Source of the DNA: Chloroflexota bacterium
GTDB taxonomy: Bacteria; Chloroflexota; UBA5177
NCBI GenBank assembly: GCA_025966365.1
Contig: JAICWV010000025.1
Span: 1 to 32,133 of the forward strand
Direction of reading: 5' to 3'
Length of the DNA: 32,133 nt
Shown: positions 1 to 8,011 of the stretch, piece by piece
Layout of the letters: every line of letters begins with the position of its first letter
How positions within the stretch are numbered: position 1 is the first letter of the stretch
Made by a program: the position numbers and the translations under genes
The notes under the pieces: generated by a model
Told to the model about the DNA's origin: nothing
The model's input: only the letters and a program-made list of their open reading frames with translations
Database searches by the model: none

Positions 1-38
1 GCACTCAGACCAACCAATAAGAGGAGCAGTTTCAGCAT
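1..38 (-). CDS. Start of an unknown gene, cut by the window edge
   Basis: An ATG at 38-36 on the minus strand is preceded by a strong Shine-Dalgarno sequence (GGAGGT, complement of 45-50) at a normal distance. The twelve visible codons read MLKLLLLLVGLS, a hydrophobic start that suits a signal peptide or membrane anchor. It begins 14 nt after the rpe stop, so it is probably the next gene of the pentose phosphate operon. Too little is visible to name a family. Confidence 0.55.
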   Translation of the reverse strand, partial: MLKLLLLLVGLS

Positions 39-52
39 CGTCCTACCTCCAG

Positions 53-739
53 TTATTCTCTCACGCTTGCCGCTATCCCTTGCTCAGCGGCGTTCTTGAG
101 GCCGTGAATGGCCCGCGTCACTCCCTCGGGCGCGCCGTACACCGACGTGCCTGCAACCAGCACCCTGGCGCCCGCCGCCGCGGCGACCGACGCGGTCTGC
201 AGATTGATACCCCCGTCCACCTCGAGAAGAGCCGCCAAGCCGCGCCGGTCGAGTTCCTGGCGCAGCTCCCGCAGCTTGGGCAGGGTGGACTCGATAAACG
301 TCTGGCCTCCGAAGCCGGGGCTGACAGTCATGACCAGGATGAGGTCTGCCAGGTGCAGTACCTCGCTCAACGTCCCGGCCGGCGTTCCCGGGTTGATGGC
401 GACACCCGCCGACTTTCCCAGGTCATGTATCTGTTCAAGCGTTCGATAGATGTGGGGCGAGACTTCCTGATGGACGATGATGAGATCCGCCCCGGCATCG
501 GCGAAGACCGGGACGAATTTCTCCGGCTCCACGATCATCAGATGGACTTCGATGAGCATGTCGGTGACACCCCGCACCGCGGCGACGGTCTCCGGCCCCA
601 TGGTGATGTTGGGCACAAACCGGCCGTCCATCACGTCGATCTGGACACGGCGCGCTCCGCCGGCCTGGACCGCGCGGACGGCGTCGCCAAGCTGAAGCGG
701 ATCGGCCGCGAGGACCGACGGCGCGATTTCGACGGTCAT
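53..739 (-). CDS. rpe: Ribulose-phosphate 3-epimerase
   Basis: The product interconverts ribulose-5-P and xylulose-5-P in the cytoplasm, linking the oxidative and non-oxidative pentose phosphate branches. The 228-aa protein has the family's usual length and TIM-barrel motifs: Ser8 in APSVLAAD, the IDVMDGRFVPN block (residues 34-44), His66 in VHLMI, the phosphate-gripping loop SPGFGGQ (140-146) and VDGGI with Asp175. One oddity is that the His two residues before Asp35, a metal ligand in human and E. coli enzymes, is Gln33 here. The ATG at 739 overlaps the pgl stop codon in an ATGA junction, so translation is probably coupled. Identity is certain; only the metal site is in question. Confidence 0.96.
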   Translation of the reverse strand: MTVEIAPSVLAADPLQLGDAVRAVQAGGARRVQIDVMDGRFVPNITMGPETVAAVRGVTDMLIEVHLMIVEPEKFVPVFADAGADLIIVHQEVSPHIYRTLEQIHDLGKSAGVAINPGTPAGTLSEVLHLADLILVMTVSPGFGGQTFIESTLPKLRELRQELDRRGLAALLEVDGGINLQTASVAAAAGARVLVAGTSVYGAPEGVTRAIHGLKNAAEQGIAASVRE

Positions 740-1488
740 GCGGAGGTGGTGCCTCGCTCCGGGAGACGCGAGGCGGCCTCCGGGTCCAGGACCCAGAGGA
801 GCTCGCCGTCGCTGGGCCGTACCCTGGAAGCGGGATACTCTCCACCCGCCATCACCTCTGCCACCACCGCCGCCTTGCTGTTGCCCGCCACCAGAAACAT
901 CACGCGCCTGGCGGCATTGATCAGAGGATAGGTGAAGGTGATGCGCCAGGCATCCAACCGGGGGACATAGTTCGGGACGACCAGATCATCGGTCTCGTTC
1001 AATGCCTGGGTGTCGGGAAAGAGTGAAGCTGTGTGTCCATCGTCACCGATCCCGAGCAGGATCAGATCGAGACGGGGAATCTGACTCGGCGCCGCCTCCA
1101 ACACGCGGCGAAGACCTTCCTCGTAGATACTTGCCGACTCCTCAGGCGTGATGTCCACCGTGGCAAGGCGGTGAACGAAACGGTCGGGGATAGGCACCCG
1201 TGAGAGCAGCGCCTCCTCGGCGCTGTGATAGTTGCTGTCCGGGGAAGTGGGAGGCACGAAGCGCTCGTCGGAGAAAAACACCTGGGTCCGATCCCAGGGC
1301 ATCTGATCCCGAAAGGGCGAGGATGCCAGAGCGTTGAACAGGACCCGGGGCGTATTCCCGCCGGATAGCGCCATGGTGAACATGTCGTCAGGCGAGGCAG
1401 CGCGCTGCGCGCTCTCCAATACCGCCTGCGCGGCTCGTCTGCCCAGATCGTCGCTGGAATCGGCGACGATGATCATCGCGGCGCTCAT
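736..1488 (-). CDS. pgl: 6-phosphogluconolactonase
   Basis: The product hydrolyses 6-phosphogluconolactone to 6-phosphogluconate, the step between Zwf and Gnd. The 250-aa length is typical of the DevB/SOL family. Visible motifs are SGGNTP (42-47), FFSDERFVPP (71-80), SNYHSAEEALL near 85-95 and GIGDDGHTASLFP (146-158), which contains the catalytic His152. The ATG at 1488 overlaps the opcA stop by 4 nt (ATGA), and its own TGA overlaps the rpe start in the same way. Both junctions point to translational coupling. Nothing in the protein looks unusual. Confidence 0.96.
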   Translation of the reverse strand: MSAAMIIVADSSDDLGRRAAQAVLESAQRAASPDDMFTMALSGGNTPRVLFNALASSPFRDQMPWDRTQVFFSDERFVPPTSPDSNYHSAEEALLSRVPIPDRFVHRLATVDITPEESASIYEEGLRRVLEAAPSQIPRLDLILLGIGDDGHTASLFPDTQALNETDDLVVPNYVPRLDAWRITFTYPLINAARRVMFLVAGNSKAAVVAEVMAGGEYPASRVRPSDGELLWVLDPEAASRLPERGTTSA

Positions 1489-2636
1489 GCCGGTATGAAC
1501 AGCTCGCGCCCCGCCAGGCGGCTGGCGGTGTCGAGAATGCGCTCGTACAGATGATCGTGACCGGCCATCTCCAGCTCGTGTGTCAACAATTCGGCATCTG
1601 TCTCCAGCTCCAGCGGCACGGCTCGACGGATGTCCGTCCCCTCATGAATTGTCGCCGAGACGTCGGCGCGGCGAAGGTCATCCGACCGCACCACCTTGAA
1701 CCGGGCGGGAGGCAAGCCTTTGGGGTCGGCTACCATCTCCAGTGCCATGAGGTGCCCGGCAGCATCAGAGCCGTGATCCGCGAAATGCAGGTCGATGTCG
1801 ATGACGCGCTCTCCCTGCAAGACCGACATGGAGAAGTCTCGGGCGAGCGGTGTGTCGAGGGTTGATTCGGGCTCCCAGCCAAGCTCTTCGGCCAGCCATC
1901 CAAGTGTCAACAGCGTTCCGACGGCCGCCCGGCGGTAGTCACTCGCCCCGGAGCCGTACTCTGTCCTGATAGACCGTATGCCATGGGCGTACGGCGCCCA
2001 GTGGGGCCCGTCGAAGAACTGCGCAATAATTTCGCGCCAGGGACGGAGCCGGGCCCAGTTGAAGTCGTTGATTCCCTGTCTCGCTCTGGAAAGCAAAGCC
2101 AGATTGGCGATCCCGTCGGCCGGAGTGTTGAACTGCGCCGAATCCACGATCAGCTGGTCGGCTACCGAAAACAGCTGATGGAAAATGCGGTGACCAAAGG
2201 CGGGCTGTCCCGGCCACCACAGGTACCTGGGCAGGCCAGGAATTACAAACGGGATGACCATGCTCGATAGATGGTCCGCGGCGCGTCCCCGCCCGATGAA
2301 CGTCAGCTCTTCGTAACACAGCCCGGAGTGCGTCTTGCTGGGGACACAGTACGTCGTCACCCTGGCGTCGACCGATGTTTGGGCCACATGCCGGTCGCCG
2401 ACGAGGATGATGGTGCGCGAGGGATGCCGGTCCGTGCACTGTCGCAGCTCGTCCGAGATCCGCTGCGCGTCCTCCTCGCTACCGGCGTAGACGATGAGGT
2501 TGAGGATGCTGGTCCGTACCCCGGCCGCCCCTTCGGTTTCCGAGGTCACGCGTCTCCACAGGTCGGCGAGATGCCGTTCAAGCGTACCGACGTCGACGTC
2601 CGTTCCAGACCAGGAGGCCGATGCTACGTCTGTCAC
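1485..2636 (-). CDS. opcA: Glucose-6-phosphate dehydrogenase assembly protein OpcA
   Basis: OpcA proteins bind and activate glucose-6-phosphate dehydrogenase in cyanobacteria and actinobacteria. The central part carries sequence typical of the family, for example LPRYLWWPGQPAF near residues 130-145 and a VDSAQF segment after it. I place the start at the GTG at 2636, which gives 383 aa and lies 1 nt after the zwf stop (TGA-C-GTG). The frame stays open to 2714 inside zwf, but that extension is a Pro/Gly-rich shadow without family sequence. The position directly after zwf supports the role. The family has no known catalytic residues to check. Confidence 0.9.
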   Translation of the reverse strand: MTDVASASWSGTDVDVGTLERHLADLWRRVTSETEGAAGVRTSILNLIVYAGSEEDAQRISDELRQCTDRHPSRTIILVGDRHVAQTSVDARVTTYCVPSKTHSGLCYEELTFIGRGRAADHLSSMVIPFVIPGLPRYLWWPGQPAFGHRIFHQLFSVADQLIVDSAQFNTPADGIANLALLSRARQGINDFNWARLRPWREIIAQFFDGPHWAPYAHGIRSIRTEYGSGASDYRRAAVGTLLTLGWLAEELGWEPESTLDTPLARDFSMSVLQGERVIDIDLHFADHGSDAAGHLMALEMVADPKGLPPARFKVVRSDDLRRADVSATIHEGTDIRRAVPLELETDAELLTHELEMAGHDHLYERILDTASRLAGRELFIPA

Positions 2637-2637
2637 G

Positions 2638-4182
2638 TCACTGGTCCCGCCAGGTGCGACCGTCTCTCTGGATGAGCTCGGTCCCGGCCTTGGGCCCCCA
2701 GGTCCCGGCCGCATAGTTGGGGAAGTTGGGCGGAGACATGTGCTGCCACGCCTCTAGGATAGGGGTGATGATCGCCCACGATGCCTCTACCTCGTCGGCA
2801 CGCGTGAAGAGGGTCGAGTCACCTAGAAGGACGTCCAGCAGCAAGCGCTCATAGGCGTCGGGTGACTGCGTGCCAAAGGACGAGCCGTAGAGAAAATCCA
2901 TGTACACGGGCTGCAGATCGTAGCCCTGTCCGGGTACCTTGGCCACGATTTTTAGCGACATCCCTTCGTTGGGCTGGATGCGCATGGCCAGCACGTTGGG
3001 CGTCATGGCGTCCGGATCCAGATGCTGGAAGAGCGCGAGCGGCGCGCGCTTGAACGTGACCGAGATTTCGGTCTCCCGCTTGGGGAGGCGCTTCCCGGTG
3101 CGAAGGTAGAAGGGCGTTCCCGCCCACCGCCAGTTGTCAACTTCCAGTTTCAGCGCCACGAAGGTTTCCGTCGTGGAATCCGGTGCCACGTTCGCCTCTT
3201 GCCGGTAGCCCTCGACCTGCTTGCCTCCAACCCAGCCGGGCCCGTACTGCCCCCGGACGACCCTCTCGCCGAATTGCTCCCCGGTCAGTGGCTTCACCGC
3301 GCGCAGCACCTTCACCTTCTCGTCGCGGACGGCGTGGGCATCCAGAGCGACTGGAGGGTCCATGGCAGTCAAGGTGAGAAGCTGCATCATGTGGCTCTGG
3401 ACCATATCGCGCAGCGCTCCCGCGGTCTCATAGTAGCCGCCGCGCCGGTCGATGCCGAGCTCTTCCGCGGCCGTGATCTGCACGTTATCCACATAATTCC
3501 GATTCCAGATCGGCTCGAACAGCCCATTGGCGAAGCGGAAAACCAGGATGTTCTGGACGGTCTCTTTGCCCAGGTAGTGGTCGATGCGGTAGACCTGGTC
3601 CTCCTTGAAGACCGACAGAAGCTCCTTGTTGAGCTGCTCCGCGCTCTGCAGATCGCGCCCGAAAGGCTTTTCGATGACGATGCGCGTCCAGTGCTCGCCG
3701 GAGGCATTGGGCGTGACCAGCCCGGCTTTCCCCAGCATGTCCGCGATCTGTCCGAAGACAGTGGGAGGAGTGGCCAGGTAGAAGACCCTGTTGCCGTGCG
3801 TTCCCCGCTCCTCGTCGATCTTCTGCAGGAGCTTTCCCAGTTGCTGGTAGCTACTGAGATCGGCGAAGTCGGCTTGCTCGAAGAACAGGCCTTCGGCAAA
3901 GCTGTCCCATACTTTGGGATCGACGGGCGCCAGCCGCGAGTATTGATCCACCGCCTGCCGCATGTCGGCGCGAAAATCCTCGTGCGCCTTTTCGCTCCGC
4001 GAAAAACCGACCACGGTGAAGCCATGAGGCAGCAGATGGTTGACGGCCAGGTTGTACAGCGACGGCATGAGCTTTCGGTGCGTCAGATCGCCGGTCGCGC
4101 CCATGATGACCATCGTGGCCGGCTCCGGGGTGCGCTGCTGGCGCATCCCCTTCCGCAGCGGGTTCTCAGTCGTCACAACCAT
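2638..4182 (-). CDS. zwf: Glucose-6-phosphate 1-dehydrogenase
   Basis: The product oxidises glucose-6-P to 6-phosphogluconolactone, normally with NADP+. The 514-aa protein shows the N-terminal dinucleotide motif [10 protein letters not shown] (28-37), an Arg-containing GFSRSE segment after the second strand (59-64) compatible with NADP+, EKPFGRDL (171-178) and the active-site signature RIDHYLGKE (199-207) with His202. The ATG at 4182 is 6 nt after the gnd stop, and AGGAGAG, whose last G-A-G is the final gnd codon, serves as ribosome binding site. It is followed at once by opcA, its assembly partner. Length and motifs are all normal. Confidence 0.97.
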   Translation of the reverse strand: MVVTTENPLRKGMRQQRTPEPATMVIMGATGDLTHRKLMPSLYNLAVNHLLPHGFTVVGFSRSEKAHEDFRADMRQAVDQYSRLAPVDPKVWDSFAEGLFFEQADFADLSSYQQLGKLLQKIDEERGTHGNRVFYLATPPTVFGQIADMLGKAGLVTPNASGEHWTRIVIEKPFGRDLQSAEQLNKELLSVFKEDQVYRIDHYLGKETVQNILVFRFANGLFEPIWNRNYVDNVQITAAEELGIDRRGGYYETAGALRDMVQSHMMQLLTLTAMDPPVALDAHAVRDEKVKVLRAVKPLTGEQFGERVVRGQYGPGWVGGKQVEGYRQEANVAPDSTTETFVALKLEVDNWRWAGTPFYLRTGKRLPKRETEISVTFKRAPLALFQHLDPDAMTPNVLAMRIQPNEGMSLKIVAKVPGQGYDLQPVYMDFLYGSSFGTQSPDAYERLLLDVLLGDSTLFTRADEVEASWAIITPILEAWQHMSPPNFPNYAAGTWGPKAGTELIQRDGRTWRDQ

Positions 4183-4188
4183 ACGTTG

Positions 4189-5118
4189 TTACTCTCCTTG
4201 CGCGTGCGAGGCTGCTGGCTCGTGCTGAACGGCGTGCCCGCCAAACTCGTTTCTGAGTGCCGCCAGCACCTTGGCGGAGAAAGACTCCGGCTGCCGGGAT
4301 GCAAAGCGTCGGAAGAGCGAGAGTGCAATGACGGGGGCCGGAACGCTGGTGTTGATCGCAGCCTCCACCGTCCAGCGTCCTTCGCCCGAGTCCTCGACAT
4401 ACCCGCGGATGGACTCCAGTCCCGGATCCTTGCGCAGAGCGTCCTCGGCGAGCTCGAGCAGCCAGGACCGCACCACGCTCCCGTGGTTCCAGATCCCGGC
4501 GATCTGGGTGAGATCGAGGCTCGGATATTCGGCGGCGCACTTCATGATCTCGAAGCCCTCGCCGTAGGACTCCATCATCCCGTACTCGATGCCGTTGTGA
4601 ACCATCTTGACGAAATGACCGGAACCCGCGGGACCGACCAGTCCGTAACCGCCCTCGGGCGCCAGCGCCTGGAAGATCGGCTCCCAGTGCTTGAAGGTAT
4701 CGGGCTCGCCGCCGATCATCATGGAGTAGCCTTCCTTCAGGCCCCAGACGCCGCCACTGGTGCCCACATCCAGCCATTTCAGGCCGTGCGCCTCCACCTC
4801 TTTGGAGCGGCGGATAGAATCGATCCAGCGCGAATTCCCGCCGTCGAGAATGGTGTCGCCGGGCGACATGTGTGGTATCAGCGCGTTGATGGTGTCGTCC
4901 ACCGGTTGTCCGGCCGGGACCATGATCCAGACCGCTCGGGGCGGCTGTAGCTTCGAAACCAGGTCCTCCAGCGAGCTTGCCGGGGTGGCGCCTTCTCTGG
5001 CGGACTCCTGAACCGCCTCGGGGCTGCGGTCGTACGCAACCACGCTGTGACCGTGCTGGATGAGCCGGATGGTCATGTTTCCGCCCATGCGGCCCAGTCC
5101 TACCATGCCAATCTGCAT
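4189..5118 (-). CDS. gnd: 6-phosphogluconate dehydrogenase, short NAD-type
   Basis: The product decarboxylates 6-phosphogluconate to ribulose-5-P. With 309 aa it belongs to the short class (near 300 aa), not the roughly 470-aa NADP enzyme of E. coli. Motifs are GLGRMGGNM (7-15), LDGGNS (91-96), GTSGGVWGLKEG (119-130) and HFVKMVHNGIEY (168-179) with catalytic Lys171 and Asn175. Strand two ends in AYDRS with Asp30, which usually indicates NAD+ preference. I chose the ATG at 5118 because AGGAG lies 6 nt upstream; an in-frame TTG at 5136 lacks this. The tal-pgi TAA stop overlaps that ribosome binding site, leaving a 10-nt gap. NAD+ use is inferred, not shown. Confidence 0.95.
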   Translation of the reverse strand: MQIGMVGLGRMGGNMTIRLIQHGHSVVAYDRSPEAVQESAREGATPASSLEDLVSKLQPPRAVWIMVPAGQPVDDTINALIPHMSPGDTILDGGNSRWIDSIRRSKEVEAHGLKWLDVGTSGGVWGLKEGYSMMIGGEPDTFKHWEPIFQALAPEGGYGLVGPAGSGHFVKMVHNGIEYGMMESYGEGFEIMKCAAEYPSLDLTQIAGIWNHGSVVRSWLLELAEDALRKDPGLESIRGYVEDSGEGRWTVEAAINTSVPAPVIALSLFRRFASRQPESFSAKVLAALRNEFGGHAVQHEPAASHAQGE

Positions 5119-5128
5119 CGCTCGCTCC

Positions 5129-8011
5129 TTACCCAACCTGAGCTGCCTGGGGACGGGCAGCGCCTTCCAGCAGCGTTGTGAGCTTCTTCATGGACGTCTG
5201 CGACTCGTCCGGGAGATGCAGACGGATGGCGGGCCGACCGTGCTGCTGCAGTGCCTGAAAATCGCCCAGCGCCTGCGCGGCTACCAGCGTTCCGAAACTG
5301 TACTTCTCTCCCGGCACCGGAACGTCCTGTTTGTACCCGGCCGTGATCTGAATGAACACCCCCTCCGGAGGTCCCCCTTTATGAAGTTGGCCGGTGGAAT
5401 GCAGGAAGCGCGGTCCGTAGCCCAGCGTCACCGCCACTTTCAGCCCGTCGCGAAGTGCCACCCGCAGCGGTTCCAGCTCTCGATCGTGTTCCGGCGACGG
5501 CTCGATGTACGCCATCAGTGCCACGTACTCCGGCGCCCGTACCTGTCCCAAAAACTCCGACAGGGTGCGGGTGGCGTCTCCCAGGCTGTCCGATGGAACA
5601 CATGAGCGCGCGGCGTCGTTGAGGTAGATGCGTATGCCGCTCACCTCGGCCAGCGGCCTGGGCTCGGGAAGCGATCCCGACTGCTGGAACTGCTGGAGAA
5701 GACGCTTGGTGTTGTCTTTGCTTTCCTGCACATTGGGCTGGTTGAAGGCGTTGATCCCCATCAGCGAGCCGGCCACTGCCGTCGCGAACTCCCAGCGGAA
5801 GAATTCGGCGCCGAGTTCGTAGGCGTTCGACACGGTGAGACGAACCACGGGCTCGCCCGCCTGTACCAGCGCCTGGACCCCGGATTCGATTTCCTCCCCC
5901 TCGTTTGCCAGAGTGATGGAGACAAATAGGTGGTCCTGCCCGTAATCATCGGGCGAGCCGGGAGGATTGTCCGGGACCGGAACCAAACCCTTGCCCTCCT
6001 TGCCCGTGCTCTCGGCCAGCAGCTGCTCCAGCCACAGGCCAAAGGTGGAGATGTCCGGGGAGAGAAAGAAGGTGACCTTGTTCCGGCCCGCCTTGCTCAA
6101 CTCTCCCATCACCGCACCCAGCCAGGCGCCCGGGTTCTCACGCGCGCCCACCGACGGACTGCAGGCCTGCTCCATCCGCACCGCCCCATCCAGCAGCCGC
6201 TGCACATTCAATCCCATGGCGGCGGCGGGGACCAGGCCGAAGTACGACAGAGCCGAGTACCTTCCGCCGATGTCGGCCGGGTTCAGGAACGTCCAGCGGA
6301 AGTTTCGTTCCTGGGCCGTATCCTCCAGGCTGGTACCCGGATCGGTGATGGCGACGAACTGGCTACCCGGATCGGACATCCCTGTGTCTTTGACCTTCTG
6401 CCAGAACGTCTCCATGAAGGCGTTGGGCTCGGTTGTGGTTCCCGATTTGCTGGCGACGATAAACAACGTCTTCCCGATCTCGATCTCGCTCTCCAGAGCG
6501 GCAACGGCATCGGGGTCGGTACTGTCGAGAATGCGTAGCTCCGGGAATCCGGTCTGACGGCCAAACGTCTGGGAGAGCACGTAGGGAGCCAGGCTGCTTC
6601 CACCCATTCCCAGCACCACGACATGGGTGTACCCGACGTCCTTCACCGTCTGAGCCACCTCGGTGAAGCGATCCAGGTGCCGCAGCATCTCGTCAGCGAC
6701 GTCCAGCCAGCCCAACCGATCGGCGATCTCGCTCTGGTCCTGCCCCGTCGGCTTCCAGACGGTGGGATCTTTCTCCCAGATCCGCTGGATTACCGAATCG
6801 CCTTCCAGATGCTGGAGCGCCGATTCGACAGCGCCTTGCTGGCCGTCGAGACTCGCCTTCGCGCTCGACTCGGTCTGCGCCTGGATATTCGCTGTCTTCT
6901 CGGCAATGACGGAGTAGAGCCCGTGGAGCGAGTTCGAGAACGAGTCCACACCCTCCACCGTCAGCTGGTCGGTCACAGTCTTGATGTCGATGCCGACTTT
7001 CCGCAGCCGCTCGACGACCTGGTGCGCCTCCTCCACGTTCTGCGAGACAGTTCCGCACTCGATTTTGCCGTGATCGCGCACCGCGTCGATGGTGTTGATG
7101 GGCATGGTATTGACAATTTCCTGCCCGACGAGCTGATCCACGTACATGGTGTCGGGGTAGTTCGGGTTCTTGGTGCTGGTGCTTGCCCACAGGGGCCGCT
7201 GCACCTGGGCGCCCCTGGCTTCCAGCTTCTTGAAGCGGTCGGAGCTGAACACCCGCTGGAATCGCTCGTAGGCGATCCGGGCGTTCGCGATCGCCGCTTT
7301 GCCTTCCAGGCTCTTGATCTCGGACGTATCGGCACTGGAGCCGCTCAGCTTCTCTTCGAGGAGTTTGTCGGTCAGGGTGTCGACCCGGCTGACAAAGAAC
7401 GATGCGACGGACGCGATGTGATCGATGGGCTGGCCCGCCTCCACCCGCCGCTCCAGCCCTTTGAGGAAGGCTTCCATCACGTCTTCGTACACATCCACCG
7501 AGAAGATGAGGGTGATGTTGACGTTGATGCCTTCCGAGATCAGCTGCTCGACGGCCGGGATTCCTTCCCTGGTGGCCGGGACCTTGATCATGATGTTGGG
7601 ACGATCGATACGAGACCAGAAGAAATGGGCATCGTCAAGCGTCTTCTGGTAGTCGTGCGCTGCCTCCGGTGACACCTCGACGCTCACGAATCCGTCGTGC
7701 GTCGAGGTCCTGTCGTAAACGGGCCGCAGGACCTCCGCCGCCATGCAAATGTCGGTAGAGGCGACCTCCCTGAAGATGTCCTCCGGTGTGGTGACGCCCG
7801 ATGTCACCAGCTCACGCAGCTGGTCGTCATAGTCGGAGCTTCCGCCAATCGCCTTCTCGAAGATGGTGGGATTGGAGGTCACGCCCGAAATCCCGTCATC
7901 TTCGACCAGCTTCTTGAGATTCCCGTCGTCGATGAAATCACGGCGGATGAAGTCACTCCAGACAGCGACACCGCAGGCTTCAAGGTCTCGCAGTGGGTTC
8001 TCTGCCATCAT
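5129..8011 (-). CDS. tal-pgi: Bifunctional transaldolase / glucose-6-phosphate isomerase
   Basis: This 960-aa fusion carries transaldolase in residues 1 to about 370 and phosphoglucose isomerase in about 375-960. Transaldolase marks are VTSNPTIFEKAI (44-55), IMIKVPAT (140-147) with Schiff-base Lys143, NVNITLIFS (163-171) and PLWASTSTKNP (273-283). Isomerase marks are GMGGSSLAP (468-476), SKSGTTTE (521-528), GGRYSALS (582-589), LAESTGKEGKG with Glu667 and FNQPNVQESKDNTK further on. Known fusions of this kind occur in actinobacteria, Chloroflexota and others. Two ATG codons, at 8011 and 8008, follow GAGGAGAGGA; the first overlaps the tkt stop. The enzyme links fructose-6-P from Tkt and Tal directly to glucose-6-P for Zwf. 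Confidence 0.96.
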   Translation of the reverse strand: MMAENPLRDLEACGVAVWSDFIRRDFIDDGNLKKLVEDDGISGVTSNPTIFEKAIGGSSDYDDQLRELVTSGVTTPEDIFREVASTDICMAAEVLRPVYDRTSTHDGFVSVEVSPEAAHDYQKTLDDAHFFWSRIDRPNIMIKVPATREGIPAVEQLISEGINVNITLIFSVDVYEDVMEAFLKGLERRVEAGQPIDHIASVASFFVSRVDTLTDKLLEEKLSGSSADTSEIKSLEGKAAIANARIAYERFQRVFSSDRFKKLEARGAQVQRPLWASTSTKNPNYPDTMYVDQLVGQEIVNTMPINTIDAVRDHGKIECGTVSQNVEEAHQVVERLRKVGIDIKTVTDQLTVEGVDSFSNSLHGLYSVIAEKTANIQAQTESSAKASLDGQQGAVESALQHLEGDSVIQRIWEKDPTVWKPTGQDQSEIADRLGWLDVADEMLRHLDRFTEVAQTVKDVGYTHVVVLGMGGSSLAPYVLSQTFGRQTGFPELRILDSTDPDAVAALESEIEIGKTLFIVASKSGTTTEPNAFMETFWQKVKDTGMSDPGSQFVAITDPGTSLEDTAQERNFRWTFLNPADIGGRYSALSYFGLVPAAAMGLNVQRLLDGAVRMEQACSPSVGARENPGAWLGAVMGELSKAGRNKVTFFLSPDISTFGLWLEQLLAESTGKEGKGLVPVPDNPPGSPDDYGQDHLFVSITLANEGEEIESGVQALVQAGEPVVRLTVSNAYELGAEFFRWEFATAVAGSLMGINAFNQPNVQESKDNTKRLLQQFQQSGSLPEPRPLAEVSGIRIYLNDAARSCVPSDSLGDATRTLSEFLGQVRAPEYVALMAYIEPSPEHDRELEPLRVALRDGLKVAVTLGYGPRFLHSTGQLHKGGPPEGVFIQITAGYKQDVPVPGEKYSFGTLVAAQALGDFQALQQHGRPAIRLHLPDESQTSMKKLTTLLEGAARPQAAQVG

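Noticed and set aside
2637-2714. N-terminal extension of opcA inside zwf
   Set aside because: Low-complexity Pro/Gly sequence; the GTG right after the zwf stop fits the operon.
3022-4950. Long plus-strand open frame (642 codons) opposite zwf and gnd
   Set aside because: It lies antisense to two certain enzymes, has no ribosome binding site or family motif, and is the usual third-position GC shadow.
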